Assembly: GCA_039192515.1 (NCBI GenBank)
Contig: JBCCXA010000005.1
Span: forward strand, 57,973-121,972
Length of the DNA stretch: 64,000 nucleotides
Direction of reading: 5' to 3'
From: Verrucomicrobiota bacterium
Lineage (GTDB): Bacteria > Verrucomicrobiota > Verrucomicrobiia > Methylacidiphilales > JBCCWR01
Shown piece after piece: positions 27,351 to 36,374 of this stretch (its first letter is position 1; each line of letters starts with the position of its first letter). The position numbers and the translations under genes are program-made. The notes under the pieces are model-generated. The model was not told where the DNA came from. It saw nothing but the letters and a program-made list of their open reading frames with translations, and ran no database searches.

Positions 27351-28568
27351 TTATGACCAGACCGAATCAGGAATAGCCACTAATATAGCTGTCAAGAAGA
27401 CATTTAGGAAGGCTAGTGGAATAAAGACTTTCCACCCTAAATTCATCAACTGATCATAACGAAATCTGGGTAGTGTCCACCTCACCCAGATAAAGATAAA
27501 CATAAAACAAGCCATTTTGGCAATGAACACGAAGACCTGGAGTAAGCCAACCCACCATGCATCTCCCAAAGTCTCCATTCCAGGGAAATACCAACCTCCG
27601 AAGAACAGCGTCACCATGATGCATGAGGAAACAATCATTGCCGCATATTCTCCTAAGAAAAAGAGAGCAAATTTCATAGAAGCATACTCTGTATGATATC
27701 CCCCCACCAATTCAGTCTCACACTCTGCTAGATCAAATGGCAAACGATTTGTTTCCGCAAAAGCAGAAATCAAGAAGTAGACAAAAGTAATAAATAGAGG
27801 CACCGATAAAACGATGGATTTTAAGCTTACATTTGAGAAATTGAAGAAGTCAGCAGGATTCAATAAATTAATAAGAGGAAAAGCCAACCAACCATTCGTT
27901 TGTTGGAAGGAAATAATCTCACCGAGGTTTAACTCACTGACAACCAAGAATACAGGGACTACGGATAAGCCCATCGTTAATTCATAGGATATCATCTGTG
28001 CAGAGGCCCGGATACCACCAAGAAAGGGAAACTTAGAATTTGAGGCCCATCCAGCCAAAACAATTCCGTAAACACTTATTGAAACTATGGCAAAGAAAAA
28101 TAGCACGCCTACATTCAGATCAGCAATTGTTAGAGGAACGACGAATGCCTCTAGAACTTCCTCATTTAAGGTGATAGACCAAGAAAATAAGCCCAACAGC
28201 CACTGTGTAAAAGAGTTTGTTACTAGCCATTCTACAAAAGGACGTAGATTCAAGACATCTCCGAAAGGAACGATAGATACAGTTAGCAAAGCAGGCACCA
28301 TAGAGATAATAGGTGCCATCGTGAAGTAGAGCTTTCTGACATGCTCTGGAGTATACTCTTCTTTTAAAAGAAACTTAACGCCATCACAGATTGGTTGCAG
28401 CAAGCCTAAAGGCCCTACTCTGTTTGGACCGATGCGATCTTGAATCATGGCACTGAAGCGTCTCTCAGCAACTACACTGTATGCCACCATAAATAAGACC
28501 AAACCCACGATTGCTGCACACTTAACTAAGGAAACAAGGATGACTGTTATTAAACCAGCGCTTATCAT
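27351..28568 (-). CDS. nuoH: NADH-quinone oxidoreductase subunit H
   Basis: Membrane subunit (ND1) of respiratory complex I, 405 aa, forming part of the quinone chamber. Typical motifs are RIGPNRVGPLGLLQPICDG (about 44-62), GWASNSKFPFLGGIRASAQM (about 178-197) with the following SYE, and AETNRLPFDLAECETELVGG (about 269-288) with the acidic loop. The C-terminus has the WVRWTLPRFRYDQLM motif. The insertion in the loop after residue 90 is longer than in E. coli. Last gene of the nuo operon here; nuoI-N do not follow, and the next gene is convergent. Confidence 0.95.
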   Translation of the reverse strand: MISAGLITVILVSLVKCAAIVGLVLFMVAYSVVAERRFSAMIQDRIGPNRVGPLGLLQPICDGVKFLLKEEYTPEHVRKLYFTMAPIISMVPALLTVSIVPFGDVLNLRPFVEWLVTNSFTQWLLGLFSWSITLNEEVLEAFVVPLTIADLNVGVLFFFAIVSISVYGIVLAGWASNSKFPFLGGIRASAQMISYELTMGLSVVPVFLVVSELNLGEIISFQQTNGWLAFPLINLLNPADFFNFSNVSLKSIVLSVPLFITFVYFLISAFAETNRLPFDLAECETELVGGYHTEYASMKFALFFLGEYAAMIVSSCIMVTLFFGGWYFPGMETLGDAWWVGLLQVFVFIAKMACFMFIFIWVRWTLPRFRYDQLMNLGWKVFIPLAFLNVFLTAILVAIPDSVWS

Positions 28569-28576
28569 GATCGGGG

Positions 28577-30253
28577 CTAATAAATTTTAATATCTAAACC
28601 CAAATCAGTAATCTTGCCCCAATTTAAGCCTTTGAGTGGTTTTAAATTTTTTACCATAGACTGGAATAGGTCATCAAATGAATGAACACCATTACCACAA
28701 CCCGTTACCTCTCGCAAACGACAAAGTACCTCCCAATCTTCTTTTCCCTTGCCAGGAACAGCCACGGCCTTGTTTAAGCGCTGTAATCTTGAGTGCACAT
28801 TGATCATAGTTCCTCGCTTCTCCACAAAGCCAGCAACAGGCAAAACAAAAGAAGCTAGATCTGAGGTTGTATTTTTGAGGATTGAAGCAGTAATCAAGAA
28901 GTCTAATTTTTCAAGATCTTGACTTACAAAACCTGCCTCAGTCAAATCTTCTTGCCAGGCAATCATACACTTAATACTGCCATCCCTGACGCCCTTTAGA
29001 ATTTTTTTGAGGTTTTTCCCTCTGTTGGAGACGCCCGTCATCGTTGCACCTAGTGTATTAGAGTTGCAATCTTGACTCCTCAAAAAATTATCTCCCTCTT
29101 GTGGTCTAGAAATCACATCCATAAAGACAACACTAAGTTCATCAGCCCATGTTTTGAGCAGGAAAAGCTCCTCGTTTGTCATCCGAGCAGAGGCAATGAT
29201 TGCTATTTCTTCTCCTTTGAATTTTTTAATTTGTTTACCAATTTCAAGATAAATTTGTTCCCAAGTGGTGATGAATCGCAGTTTACCTTTACCCATATGA
29301 GGTTCAGTAATTCTTTTCTCATCTTGCAGGTAGTGAAAACCCAGCCGACCTTTATCGCACATCCAATGAGAATTCACCGCATCGTTAGAACGAGGTGTAA
29401 ATCTGTAGACAGTATCCTGTCGTGAGCCTACCGTAATATTGCAGCCTGTGCCACAACCGCTACAAACACTCTTTGTTTCCTTCAAAAACCAAACGCGCAT
29501 CTTGAAACGAAAGTCTTTACTGGTCAAGGCCCCGACCGGGCAAATGTCAACTGTATTAAGTGAGTAAGGGTTATCAAAACGTTGCCCTTCATGCGCCGCG
29601 ATTGCATTATAGCTCCCACGGTTTACAATTCCGAGAATGTCATCATTTACTACTTCATTAGCGAAACGGACACAACGCGTACAGAGAACGCAGCGCTCAT
29701 CATCAAGGACAATCCTCTCGCCTAAATCGACATTCTTTGGTTTTTTAACTTTATCCTCAACAAAACGACTTTCTCCCGATCCATACTCTGTCGAATATTC
29801 TTGGAGCTTACATTCACCTGCTTGATCACAAATCGGGCAGTCAAGCGGATGATTTATAAGAAGAAACTCCATAATAGCTTTGCGGCACTCCTTTGCTAAC
29901 GGGGAATCTGTGCGCACTCCCATACCTTCTGTTACAGGGGTAGCACAACCAATTTGAGGTTTTGGAATCCACATGAGCTCAGGCTTACCATTTTTATCAA
30001 TAATAGGCTTGCGTTCTGGATCCCTTTTAGGCATTCCCATTTCAAAAAGGCACATCCTACAATTTCCAGAAATGCTTAACTTCGGGTGATAACAGTAGTG
30101 CGGTATGAATTCACCGAAACTCTTGGCCACTTCCACGACATTAAGGCCCTTAGGTACTTCTACCCATTCGCCATTAAAATGGATATTCACCATCTCTTCC
30201 CTATTGGCAGGAATGTCGTGATTAAAAGGGTTCATGGAATGCTTTTTCACCAT
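28577..30253 (-). CDS. nuoG: NADH-quinone oxidoreductase subunit G (short form)
   Basis: Iron-sulfur subunit of the peripheral arm, 558 aa from the ATG at 30253. An N-terminal [2Fe-2S] ferredoxin has Cys54, Cys65, Cys68 and Cys103. The His/Cys3 [4Fe-4S] segment reads HPLDCPICDQAGECKLQ. A further cluster pair has CVLCTRCVRF and DICPVGAL. The molybdopterin-like part begins with CSGCGTGCNI. The protein is far shorter than E. coli NuoG (about 900 aa) because the C-terminal region is reduced. The ATG at 30253 follows the nuoF stop by one base with AGGA upstream; an extension eight codons longer would overlap nuoF. Confidence 0.93.
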   Translation of the reverse strand: MVKKHSMNPFNHDIPANREEMVNIHFNGEWVEVPKGLNVVEVAKSFGEFIPHYCYHPKLSISGNCRMCLFEMGMPKRDPERKPIIDKNGKPELMWIPKPQIGCATPVTEGMGVRTDSPLAKECRKAIMEFLLINHPLDCPICDQAGECKLQEYSTEYGSGESRFVEDKVKKPKNVDLGERIVLDDERCVLCTRCVRFANEVVNDDILGIVNRGSYNAIAAHEGQRFDNPYSLNTVDICPVGALTSKDFRFKMRVWFLKETKSVCSGCGTGCNITVGSRQDTVYRFTPRSNDAVNSHWMCDKGRLGFHYLQDEKRITEPHMGKGKLRFITTWEQIYLEIGKQIKKFKGEEIAIIASARMTNEELFLLKTWADELSVVFMDVISRPQEGDNFLRSQDCNSNTLGATMTGVSNRGKNLKKILKGVRDGSIKCMIAWQEDLTEAGFVSQDLEKLDFLITASILKNTTSDLASFVLPVAGFVEKRGTMINVHSRLQRLNKAVAVPGKGKEDWEVLCRLREVTGCGNGVHSFDDLFQSMVKNLKPLKGLNWGKITDLGLDIKIY

Positions 30254-30254
30254 T

Positions 30255-31613
30255 TTATTTCCTAACCGTGCTTTCATTCGCGCTATCTACACCAACAGCT
30301 TTTGCATCAAATTCGTCTCCAAATTTATCAATAAAACTTTGCACTGGCCAGGAGCAAGCTTCCCCGAAAGCACATATTGTCCGACCGGCAATATTATCTG
30401 CAACATTCTTCAACAATCCGGTATCCTCCTCTCTTGCATGACCATGATGCATACGGTGAATAATCTTTTTCATCCATAAAGCTCCTTCACGACAAGGTGT
30501 GCACTGACCACAGGACTCATGAGCGTAGAATTCAGAAATATTAGCCAGGCATGCCACCATATCACGCGTGTTATCCATTACAATCACTCCACCTGAACCA
30601 GCCATGGAACCAGCAGCCATCAATGAATCAAAGTCTAAGGGAATATCCTCCAACCCAATGTCTCTTTCCTCAAAAGAGCCGTCCGCTTTCTTAGACTTTA
30701 ACTTATAAATATCCCCTGCTCTCAGCACTTTTGCAGAAGAACCCCCAGGGATAATTGCTTTGAGCTTATTGCCATTTCGAATGCCACCACAAATATCATA
30801 AAGTAATTCGCCCATAGTTAGAGCCCCGACCGCAAACTCATAATAGCCAGGCTTTTTTACATCACCACTGACACATAGAATTCTTGTGCCTGTATTGTTA
30901 GGCTTGCCGATTTTGGCGTATTCAGCCCCACCCATATCAACCACATGCTTGACGTGACATAGAGTTTCCACGTTGTTCACGATTGTGGGGCACATATATA
31001 AACCCAACACTGCCGGGAAGTAGGGAGGTTTGATACGGGGATATGGACGTTTACCTTCTAATGATTCAATAAGACCAGTTTCCTCGCCGCAAATGTAAGC
31101 ACCTGCCCCACGGTGGACATAGATTTCTAAGTCATAGCCCGAACCTTGAATATTCCTTCCCAGAAATCCTTTAGCATGAGCCTCTTTAATTGCTTTCTCT
31201 AGAATCCTGGCCCCTTCAATAAATTCACCTCTAATATAGAGATAGGCTAAGTTTACTTTATTCGCATAGCAGGAAATCGCCATACCCTCGATAAGTTGAT
31301 GAGGATCTTTGTAGATAATTTGCCGGTCCTTGAAAGTTCCGGGCTCAGATTCATCTGCATTACAGACCAAGTAAATTGGCTTGTCTGCTTTTTCAATATT
31401 GATAAAGCTCCACTTCATCCCACATGAAAACCCTGCTCCGCCCCGCCCTCTTAGTTGAGAAACTTTTACTTCATCTCGGATTTTCTGGCACTTCATTTTC
31501 AGAGCTTTCTTGAGCACCTCATAACCTCCGTGCTTGATGTAGCATTTGATGTCATTGGTGTAGCCCTCTACATCGATGTGCTTGAAAATTAACCTATACT
31601 CTTCAACCGCCAT
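30255..31613 (-). CDS. nuoF: NADH-quinone oxidoreductase subunit F
   Basis: NADH- and FMN-binding subunit of complex I, 452 aa. GRGGAGFSCGMKW (about 55-67) and the GAGAYICGEETGLIESLEGK segment (about 169-188) form the FMN/NADH site. SCGQCTPCREGALWM near 370 ligates the [4Fe-4S] cluster N3. It is 5 bp downstream of nuoE and 1 bp upstream of nuoG, consistent with one transcript. Length and motifs are normal for the family. Confidence 0.96.
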   Translation of the reverse strand: MAVEEYRLIFKHIDVEGYTNDIKCYIKHGGYEVLKKALKMKCQKIRDEVKVSQLRGRGGAGFSCGMKWSFINIEKADKPIYLVCNADESEPGTFKDRQIIYKDPHQLIEGMAISCYANKVNLAYLYIRGEFIEGARILEKAIKEAHAKGFLGRNIQGSGYDLEIYVHRGAGAYICGEETGLIESLEGKRPYPRIKPPYFPAVLGLYMCPTIVNNVETLCHVKHVVDMGGAEYAKIGKPNNTGTRILCVSGDVKKPGYYEFAVGALTMGELLYDICGGIRNGNKLKAIIPGGSSAKVLRAGDIYKLKSKKADGSFEERDIGLEDIPLDFDSLMAAGSMAGSGGVIVMDNTRDMVACLANISEFYAHESCGQCTPCREGALWMKKIIHRMHHGHAREEDTGLLKNVADNIAGRTICAFGEACSWPVQSFIDKFGDEFDAKAVGVDSANESTVRK

Positions 31614-31618
31614 AATCC

Positions 31619-32134
31619 TTACTCATACTTAGCCACTAGCTCTTTAACTTTGTTTGGCGTTACATTCTCGTAAAAATCTTCGTTTACCATCACGACTGGG
31701 GCTGCGCCACAAGACGCCAAACACTCCACAAACTCCACCGTAAACTTGCCATCTTTACTGCTCACACCATGATCATCTGCGCCTTTAGTTTTACCTATCG
31801 ATTTTACAAACTTATTGAACGTCTCATAAGCACCGCCTAACTCACAAGATAATGTACGACAAACTTTTATATGATAAGTTCCTATGGCATGTTCGCGAAA
31901 CATAGGATAAAATGTTACCACTTCTAAAACATGAATTTTCTGAAGTTCTAGTTTGCCCGCTATCCACTCTACCGCTTCTTCCGAGATATACCCAAATGTT
32001 TCTTGCCACAAATGCAAGAGCGGCAAAACTCCGCTTCTCTTTGAAACGGGATAGTGCGAGATAAGCTCATTTGCCTTTTTAGTAAAGGCGGGGGTTGGCT
32101 CATGCTTCTCAGTGTCCTTGGCAGGTGCTATCAT
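31619..32134 (-). CDS. nuoE: NADH-quinone oxidoreductase subunit E
   Basis: Thioredoxin-like [2Fe-2S] subunit, 171 aa. The four ligands are in CRTLSC (about 108-113) and ECLASCGAAP (about 145-154). It carries the usual helical N-terminus with SGVLPLLHLWQETFGYIS. The start ATG overlaps the stop of the preceding small lipoprotein gene (ATGA), showing that this non-Nuo gene is co-translated within the operon. Confidence 0.95.
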   Translation of the reverse strand: MIAPAKDTEKHEPTPAFTKKANELISHYPVSKRSGVLPLLHLWQETFGYISEEAVEWIAGKLELQKIHVLEVVTFYPMFREHAIGTYHIKVCRTLSCELGGAYETFNKFVKSIGKTKGADDHGVSSKDGKFTVEFVECLASCGAAPVVMVNEDFYENVTPNKVKELVAKYE

Positions 32135-32415
32135 TTAAATTCTCCATTTGCATCCACAACTTTGCCATTTATAAAAGTAATACTCGCTCTCGATCCCCCT
32201 GATTCATACTTATAAGTCGTCCCACTCAATCCTAGAACCTTACTAGTCTTCACCTCATTTGGCTTACCAATCAAATCCTTAACTTCTGCTTCCGTCATTC
32301 CATGAGAAATTAAAGTAAAATTATCATTCGTTAATTTAGAACCACAAGCCCCTAAGCATAGGGTGCATAACAGCCATAAAAATAACGATCTTACACCTAA
32401 TCTCCTTCTGCCCAT
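32131..32415 (-). CDS. Small BamE/SmpA-like lipoprotein inside the nuo operon
   Basis: A 94-residue protein with a lipoprotein signal: RSLFLWLLCTLCLGACGSK, with the lipobox LGAC and the lipid-modified Cys at about 24. The mature part LTNDNFTLISHGMTEAEVKD, LIGKPNEVKTS and the TYKYESGG strand match the SmpA/BamE-like fold, as in many small outer-membrane lipoproteins. It sits between nuoD and nuoE and overlaps nuoE, so it is expressed with complex I. It is not a known complex I subunit; it may be a passenger gene or an accessory factor. Confidence 0.8.
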   Translation of the reverse strand: MGRRRLGVRSLFLWLLCTLCLGACGSKLTNDNFTLISHGMTEAEVKDLIGKPNEVKTSKVLGLSGTTYKYESGGSRASITFINGKVVDANGEFK

Positions 32416-32424
32416 ATTTAATCT

Positions 32425-33672
32425 CTAACGATCACACTCACCCATCACAAAATCAAGGCTTCCCAAAATCGCTACGACATCACTCACTGTATTACCTGGC
32501 AGCAAAGTTGGTAATATACTCAGATTCACGAAAGACGGAGCGCGAATCTTGAGCCGGTGCGGAACACCTCCGCCCTTACTGCTTATGAAAAAGCCAAGTT
32601 CACCCTTGGGATTTTCTGCTCCAAAATACACTTCTCCCACTGGTGCATCCATCCCCTGAGTAACAATCATAAACTGCTGTATGAGCTCTTCCATCTTTGT
32701 CAAAACTTCTTCCTTTTCTGGAAGAATATTCTTAGGATCTTCCACATAGATGGGGCCATCTGGTAAATGCTTAATGGCCTGCTCTAAAATTCTCACACTC
32801 TGACGCACCTCTTCCATGCGAACAAGGTAGCGATCATAAGCATCACCCACAGACCCCAAAGGAACTTCAAAGTCGTAATTTTCATAACCCAAGTAAGGCT
32901 TGTGTTTACGTAAATCATAGTCGACCCCAGAACCACGTAAATTTGGACCTGTTAAACCATAGCTAATTGCATCCTCGCGAGAGATTACGGCAATGTCTCT
33001 AGTCCTATCAACGAAGATACGGTTCTTCGTCAATAAGTTATCGATTTCATCGATGCGATCCGGCATTTGTTTAACAAAGGCTTTTAACTGATCAATCCAA
33101 CCCTCAGGCAAGTCTCTGGATAAGCCTCCAACCCTCGTATAGGAGGTGGTGAAGCGTGCACCTGTAAGTGCTTCAATTAAATTGTAAGCCTTTTCTCTTT
33201 CAGTGAAGGTGTAGAGAAAGACAGTCATGGCACCACAATCCATTCCATAGCAACCAATTCCCAACCAATGCGCTGAAATTCTAGCTAACTCACAACAGAT
33301 TACTCTAATAGCCTTGGCACGCTCAGGCAGCTCATAGCCAAACAACTTCTCTACTGCACACGTATAAGCGACATTGTTGGCTAATGGAGCTAAATAATCC
33401 AAACGGTCTGTATAAGGAATAAACTGAGTCCATGTCATGTTTTCAGCGATTTTTTCATCGCCCCGATGAAGATACCCCACATCAGGCATCGCCTTGGTAA
33501 TGATTTCGCCATCCAACTCTAGCACAATACGCAAAACTCCATGAGTCGCTGGGTGGCTCGGCCCCATATTGAGAACTAACTTATCGCCAGCCAGGTCCGA
33601 TTGATCCTCCAATTGCTGAGAAGCAGTAGTAGCTGTATCTGGCACTTCTATTTCTGTAACATCTCTGGGCAT
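32425..33672 (-). CDS. nuoD: NADH-quinone oxidoreductase subunit D
   Basis: The 49-kDa type subunit that lines the quinone site with NuoB, 415 aa. Key segments are NMGPSHPATHGVLRIVLELD (about 36-55), GYLHRGDEKIAENMTWTQF, TRVGGLSRDLPEGW and the C-terminal GSLDFVMGECDR end, which is almost invariant. The frame is open 19 codons further into nuoC. I prefer the ATG at 33672, which avoids the overlap and has AAGAAG directly upstream. Confidence 0.95.
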   Translation of the reverse strand: MPRDVTEIEVPDTATTASQQLEDQSDLAGDKLVLNMGPSHPATHGVLRIVLELDGEIITKAMPDVGYLHRGDEKIAENMTWTQFIPYTDRLDYLAPLANNVAYTCAVEKLFGYELPERAKAIRVICCELARISAHWLGIGCYGMDCGAMTVFLYTFTEREKAYNLIEALTGARFTTSYTRVGGLSRDLPEGWIDQLKAFVKQMPDRIDEIDNLLTKNRIFVDRTRDIAVISREDAISYGLTGPNLRGSGVDYDLRKHKPYLGYENYDFEVPLGSVGDAYDRYLVRMEEVRQSVRILEQAIKHLPDGPIYVEDPKNILPEKEEVLTKMEELIQQFMIVTQGMDAPVGEVYFGAENPKGELGFFISSKGGGVPHRLKIRAPSFVNLSILPTLLPGNTVSDVVAILGSLDFVMGECDR

Positions 33673-33694
33673 CTTCTTATTATAAACAATCCGA

Positions 33695-34273
33695 TTATTG
33701 GATATCTGGGGCTTTCGACCTGGGCTCACGATCTTTAGTTAAATCCGCAGATGAAGTTACAAATGGCCCACCTTCTAGCGGAGCCGGACGACTAAATGCA
33801 ATATCAGGCATATCTGTTTCCTTACCTTCTAGAGGAAACTCCTTGCGCAACGGGAAAAATGGGTAGCCATCCCACATCAAAATGCGACGCAAATCAGGAT
33901 GTCCTTGGAACTTAATGCCCATCATGTCATAGACCTCGCGTTCATGCCAATTAGCTGTTTTCCACTCGCCTACGACTGTTGGCAGGACTGCGTCATCTTC
34001 ACTAATCGGCACCTTCACCCGCAAATGTTGCTGAGTCTCCAAACAACAAAGCTCATAGACTACTTCAAATCGAGGATCTTCACCATAATTGTCAATCGAG
34101 CAAATATCTAGCAGCATATCAAAGCCACTTTCTGCTTTTAATGTCTTCATGACTTCTAAGAAAATGTCTTTGGGGACAGTCCAACTCATTTCTTCACGAA
34201 ACTCCGGATGCACTTTAATTTTCCGAGGGAATTTTTCCTTCATGGCCTTGGTTAATTCACTCAGATCGCTCAT
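33695..34273 (-). CDS. nuoC: NADH-quinone oxidoreductase subunit C
   Basis: The 30-kDa type subunit, 192 aa. The signature WHEREVYDMMGIKFQGHPDL is followed by RRILMWDGYPFFPLRKEFPL, both typical of NuoC. A GTG one codon upstream of the ATG could also serve as start. NuoC is a separate protein here, not fused to NuoD as in E. coli. It follows nuoB by 6 bp. Confidence 0.95.
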   Translation of the reverse strand: MSDLSELTKAMKEKFPRKIKVHPEFREEMSWTVPKDIFLEVMKTLKAESGFDMLLDICSIDNYGEDPRFEVVYELCCLETQQHLRVKVPISEDDAVLPTVVGEWKTANWHEREVYDMMGIKFQGHPDLRRILMWDGYPFFPLRKEFPLEGKETDMPDIAFSRPAPLEGGPFVTSSADLTKDREPRSKAPDIQ

Positions 34274-34279
34274 CACTAA

Positions 34280-34795
34280 TCAGGCTACTACTGTTTTCTT
34301 TTGCTCTTTCAAAGACTTCTCATTCATGATCTCGTTTTGCAATTTCATGAGACCTTCAAGTAATGCTTCAGGGCGCGGTGGACAACCAGAAATGTAAACA
34401 TCTACTGGCAATAAACGGTCGATTCCCTGCAAAACTGCATAGCTCCTGTACATGCCTCCAGAACTTGCACAAGCACCCATAGCAATTACCCATTTAGGGT
34501 CTGGCATTTGGTCATAAATGCGCTTGGTAGCTAAAGCCATCTTGTAAGTCACAGTTCCCGCCACTATTAGTAAGTCTGACTGTCTTGGGGAAAACCGCAT
34601 CACTTCAGCCCCGAATCTTGCAATATCGAAACGTGAGGATGCTGTCGCCATCAACTCAATCGCACAGCATGCTAACCCCATCGGCATAGGCCAAAGCGAA
34701 TTCTTGCGCATCCAATTTATGGATGCATCTAGGCTGGTAAGAATGATATTGCCTTCCACCTTAGAATTGTAATTCATCTCGGTGTGTGATCCCAT
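34280..34795 (-). CDS. nuoB: NADH-quinone oxidoreductase subunit B
   Basis: [4Fe-4S] subunit carrying terminal cluster N2, 171 aa. Cluster ligands are the CC pair in [11 protein letters not shown], the Cys in [10 protein letters not shown] and the Cys in [17 protein letters not shown]. It is the first gene of this operon; the usual upstream nuoA is absent, and the start is followed on the 5' side by 402 bp of non-coding DNA before the divergent arsM. Confidence 0.96.
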   Translation of the reverse strand: MGSHTEMNYNSKVEGNIILTSLDASINWMRKNSLWPMPMGLACCAIELMATASSRFDIARFGAEVMRFSPRQSDLLIVAGTVTYKMALATKRIYDQMPDPKWVIAMGACASSGGMYRSYAVLQGIDRLLPVDVYISGCPPRPEALLEGLMKLQNEIMNEKSLKEQKKTVVA

Positions 34796-35197
34796 ATAGG
34801 TGAAAGTAAATCAGCCCTTCATCAGATCAAGGGAATTATGAATAAAATACTCTCTTTTTTTCTCTCTTTTCAATATACGTTTTATGATTAATTTTACTAA
34901 AATAGTCATTAATCTTACTTATTCTAGTAAATGCTTACCTTAAAACAAGGGAGCCTGGGGTTATTCACTATTGATTTTACCTGAATTATGCAATAGAAAT
35001 TAGGTGGGATGCAGAAAGATTTGAGCTACAAAAAAGAGAATGGAGGAAGATCTATGAAAAGAGCTCATACCTCTAGTAGCCTCTATGCTTCTTGGGGCCA
35101 AGATCTTGCACTGATCTTCAAATCTCTGTAGCATCATTAGGATCTTATTAAAAATTTGGGAATTTATAGTCTTGCCAATTCTCTAAAATCAACAGCT
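34796..35197. other. Intergenic region between nuoB and arsM
   Basis: Divergent promoter region for the nuo operon and arsM-arsS. It is AT-rich near nuoB and contains repeat copy B (35063-35140) towards arsM. I see no arsenic-operator motif that I can name and no nuoA. Confidence 0.5.
35063..35140 (+). repeat. Dispersed intergenic repeat, copy B
   Basis: Reads CTCATACCTCTAGTAGCCTC, TATGCTTCTTGGGGCCAAGA and CTGATCTTCAAATCTCTG, then GCATCATTAGG. The central hairpin is AAGATC/GATCTT with loop TTGCACT. It lies just upstream of arsM. Alignable end to end with copies A and C. Confidence 0.75.
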
Positions 35198-36373
35198 ATG
35201 GAAACCAATCACTTAGAATCAGCCGTCAAGGAACGTTATGGAAAAGCCGCGCATGAGCAAGAAGCTTCGCTCTGTTGCCCCGTTTCATATAATCAAGAAT
35301 ATCTAAAGGTCATACCTCAGGAAGTCATCGAACGTGATTATGGCTGTGGAGATCCCTCTCAGTATGTTAACCCAGGGGAAACTGTTTTAGATTTAGGTTC
35401 CGGCACAGGAAAGATCTGCTTTATTGCCTCCCAGGTTGTAGGCCCTGAGGGCAAGGTTATAGGCGTCGACATGACTGACGAAATGTTGGGTATAGCTCGC
35501 CGGAATGCTCCCGTTATTGCCGAAAAAATAGGCTATGCTAACGTAGAATTTCGTAAAGGCCGCATTCAGGACTTGTCGCTAAACATTGAGCTGCTTGATC
35601 AAGAGCTCAAGAAAAAACCTATTACCGATGCTAATGCATTCCTAAGGGCAGATGAAACTACTGACGAGTTGCGCTTGAAGAAACCCTTGGTAGAAAGTGA
35701 TAGCGTTGATGTTGTCGTGTCCAATTGCGTACTCAACTTAGTCGACTCACACCACAAACGCCAAATGTTTGATGAAATTTTTAGAGTCCTGAAGAAAGGT
35801 GGAAGAGCCGTTATTTCAGATATCGTATCGGATGAGACCGTGCCTAGGAACATGCAAGACGACCCCGAGTTATGGTCAGGCTGCATCTCTGGAGCGCTTA
35901 CGGAAGAAGAATTCTTACAGGCCTTTGTTGATGCAGGATTTTATGGAGTGCAAGTCCTAAAATTTGACAAAGATCCTTGGCAGACTGTCAACGGCATTGA
36001 ATTCCGCTCGCTAACACTTGAGGCTTACAAAGGCAAGCAAGGTCCCTGCTACGAGCGCAATCAGGCTGTCATTTATAAAGGGCCTTTTGCTGAAGTGCTT
36101 GATGACGATGGCCATCGACTAAAGCGCGGCGTGCGCTACGCTGTCTGCGACAAGACGTTCAACCTCTACAAGAAATCTCCCTACGCCAGTTCCTTCGAAT
36201 TCATTGAGCCTTTGCAAAATATAAAGCTTGAAGACGCCAAAATTTTCGATTGCAGCGGTCCCTCGGCTCGTCGTAGAGATCCCAGAGAAACCAAGGGCCG
36301 AGACTACAACGCAACGAAGGAAAACTCACAATATTGTAATGGAGGAAATGGGGCTTCTAATTCCTGCTGCTGA
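35198..36373 (+). CDS. arsM: Arsenite S-adenosylmethionine methyltransferase
   Basis: SAM-dependent methyltransferase of 391 aa that methylates As(III). The SAM site DLGSGTGK is at 65-72. As(III)-binding Cys of the family can be matched to Cys26/27 (LCCPVS), Cys50 (DYGCGDPS), Cys177 (SNCVLNLV) and Cys229 (SGCISGAL). A long C-terminal domain (about 270-391) ends Cys-rich, with a terminal CC. The ATG at 35198 begins the natural METNHLESAVKERYG N-terminus; an upstream TTG is unlikely. It is coupled to arsS, so the pair should make methylated arsenic that ArsS turns towards arsenosugar. Confidence 0.9.
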   Translation: METNHLESAVKERYGKAAHEQEASLCCPVSYNQEYLKVIPQEVIERDYGCGDPSQYVNPGETVLDLGSGTGKICFIASQVVGPEGKVIGVDMTDEMLGIARRNAPVIAEKIGYANVEFRKGRIQDLSLNIELLDQELKKKPITDANAFLRADETTDELRLKKPLVESDSVDVVVSNCVLNLVDSHHKRQMFDEIFRVLKKGGRAVISDIVSDETVPRNMQDDPELWSGCISGALTEEEFLQAFVDAGFYGVQVLKFDKDPWQTVNGIEFRSLTLEAYKGKQGPCYERNQAVIYKGPFAEVLDDDGHRLKRGVRYAVCDKTFNLYKKSPYASSFEFIEPLQNIKLEDAKIFDCSGPSARRRDPRETKGRDYNATKENSQYCNGGNGASNSCC

Positions 36374-36374
36374 T

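Noticed and set aside
33673..33729. 19-codon extension of nuoD into nuoC
   Set aside because: Not conserved in NuoD; the ATG at 33672 gives the usual start with a better ribosome site.
35054..35131. Possible 25-residue peptide gene with GGAGGA seven bases upstream of its ATG, inside repeat copy B
   Set aside because: The same frame in copies A, C, E and G has stop codons at several places, so the conserved feature is the nucleotide sequence and not a peptide.
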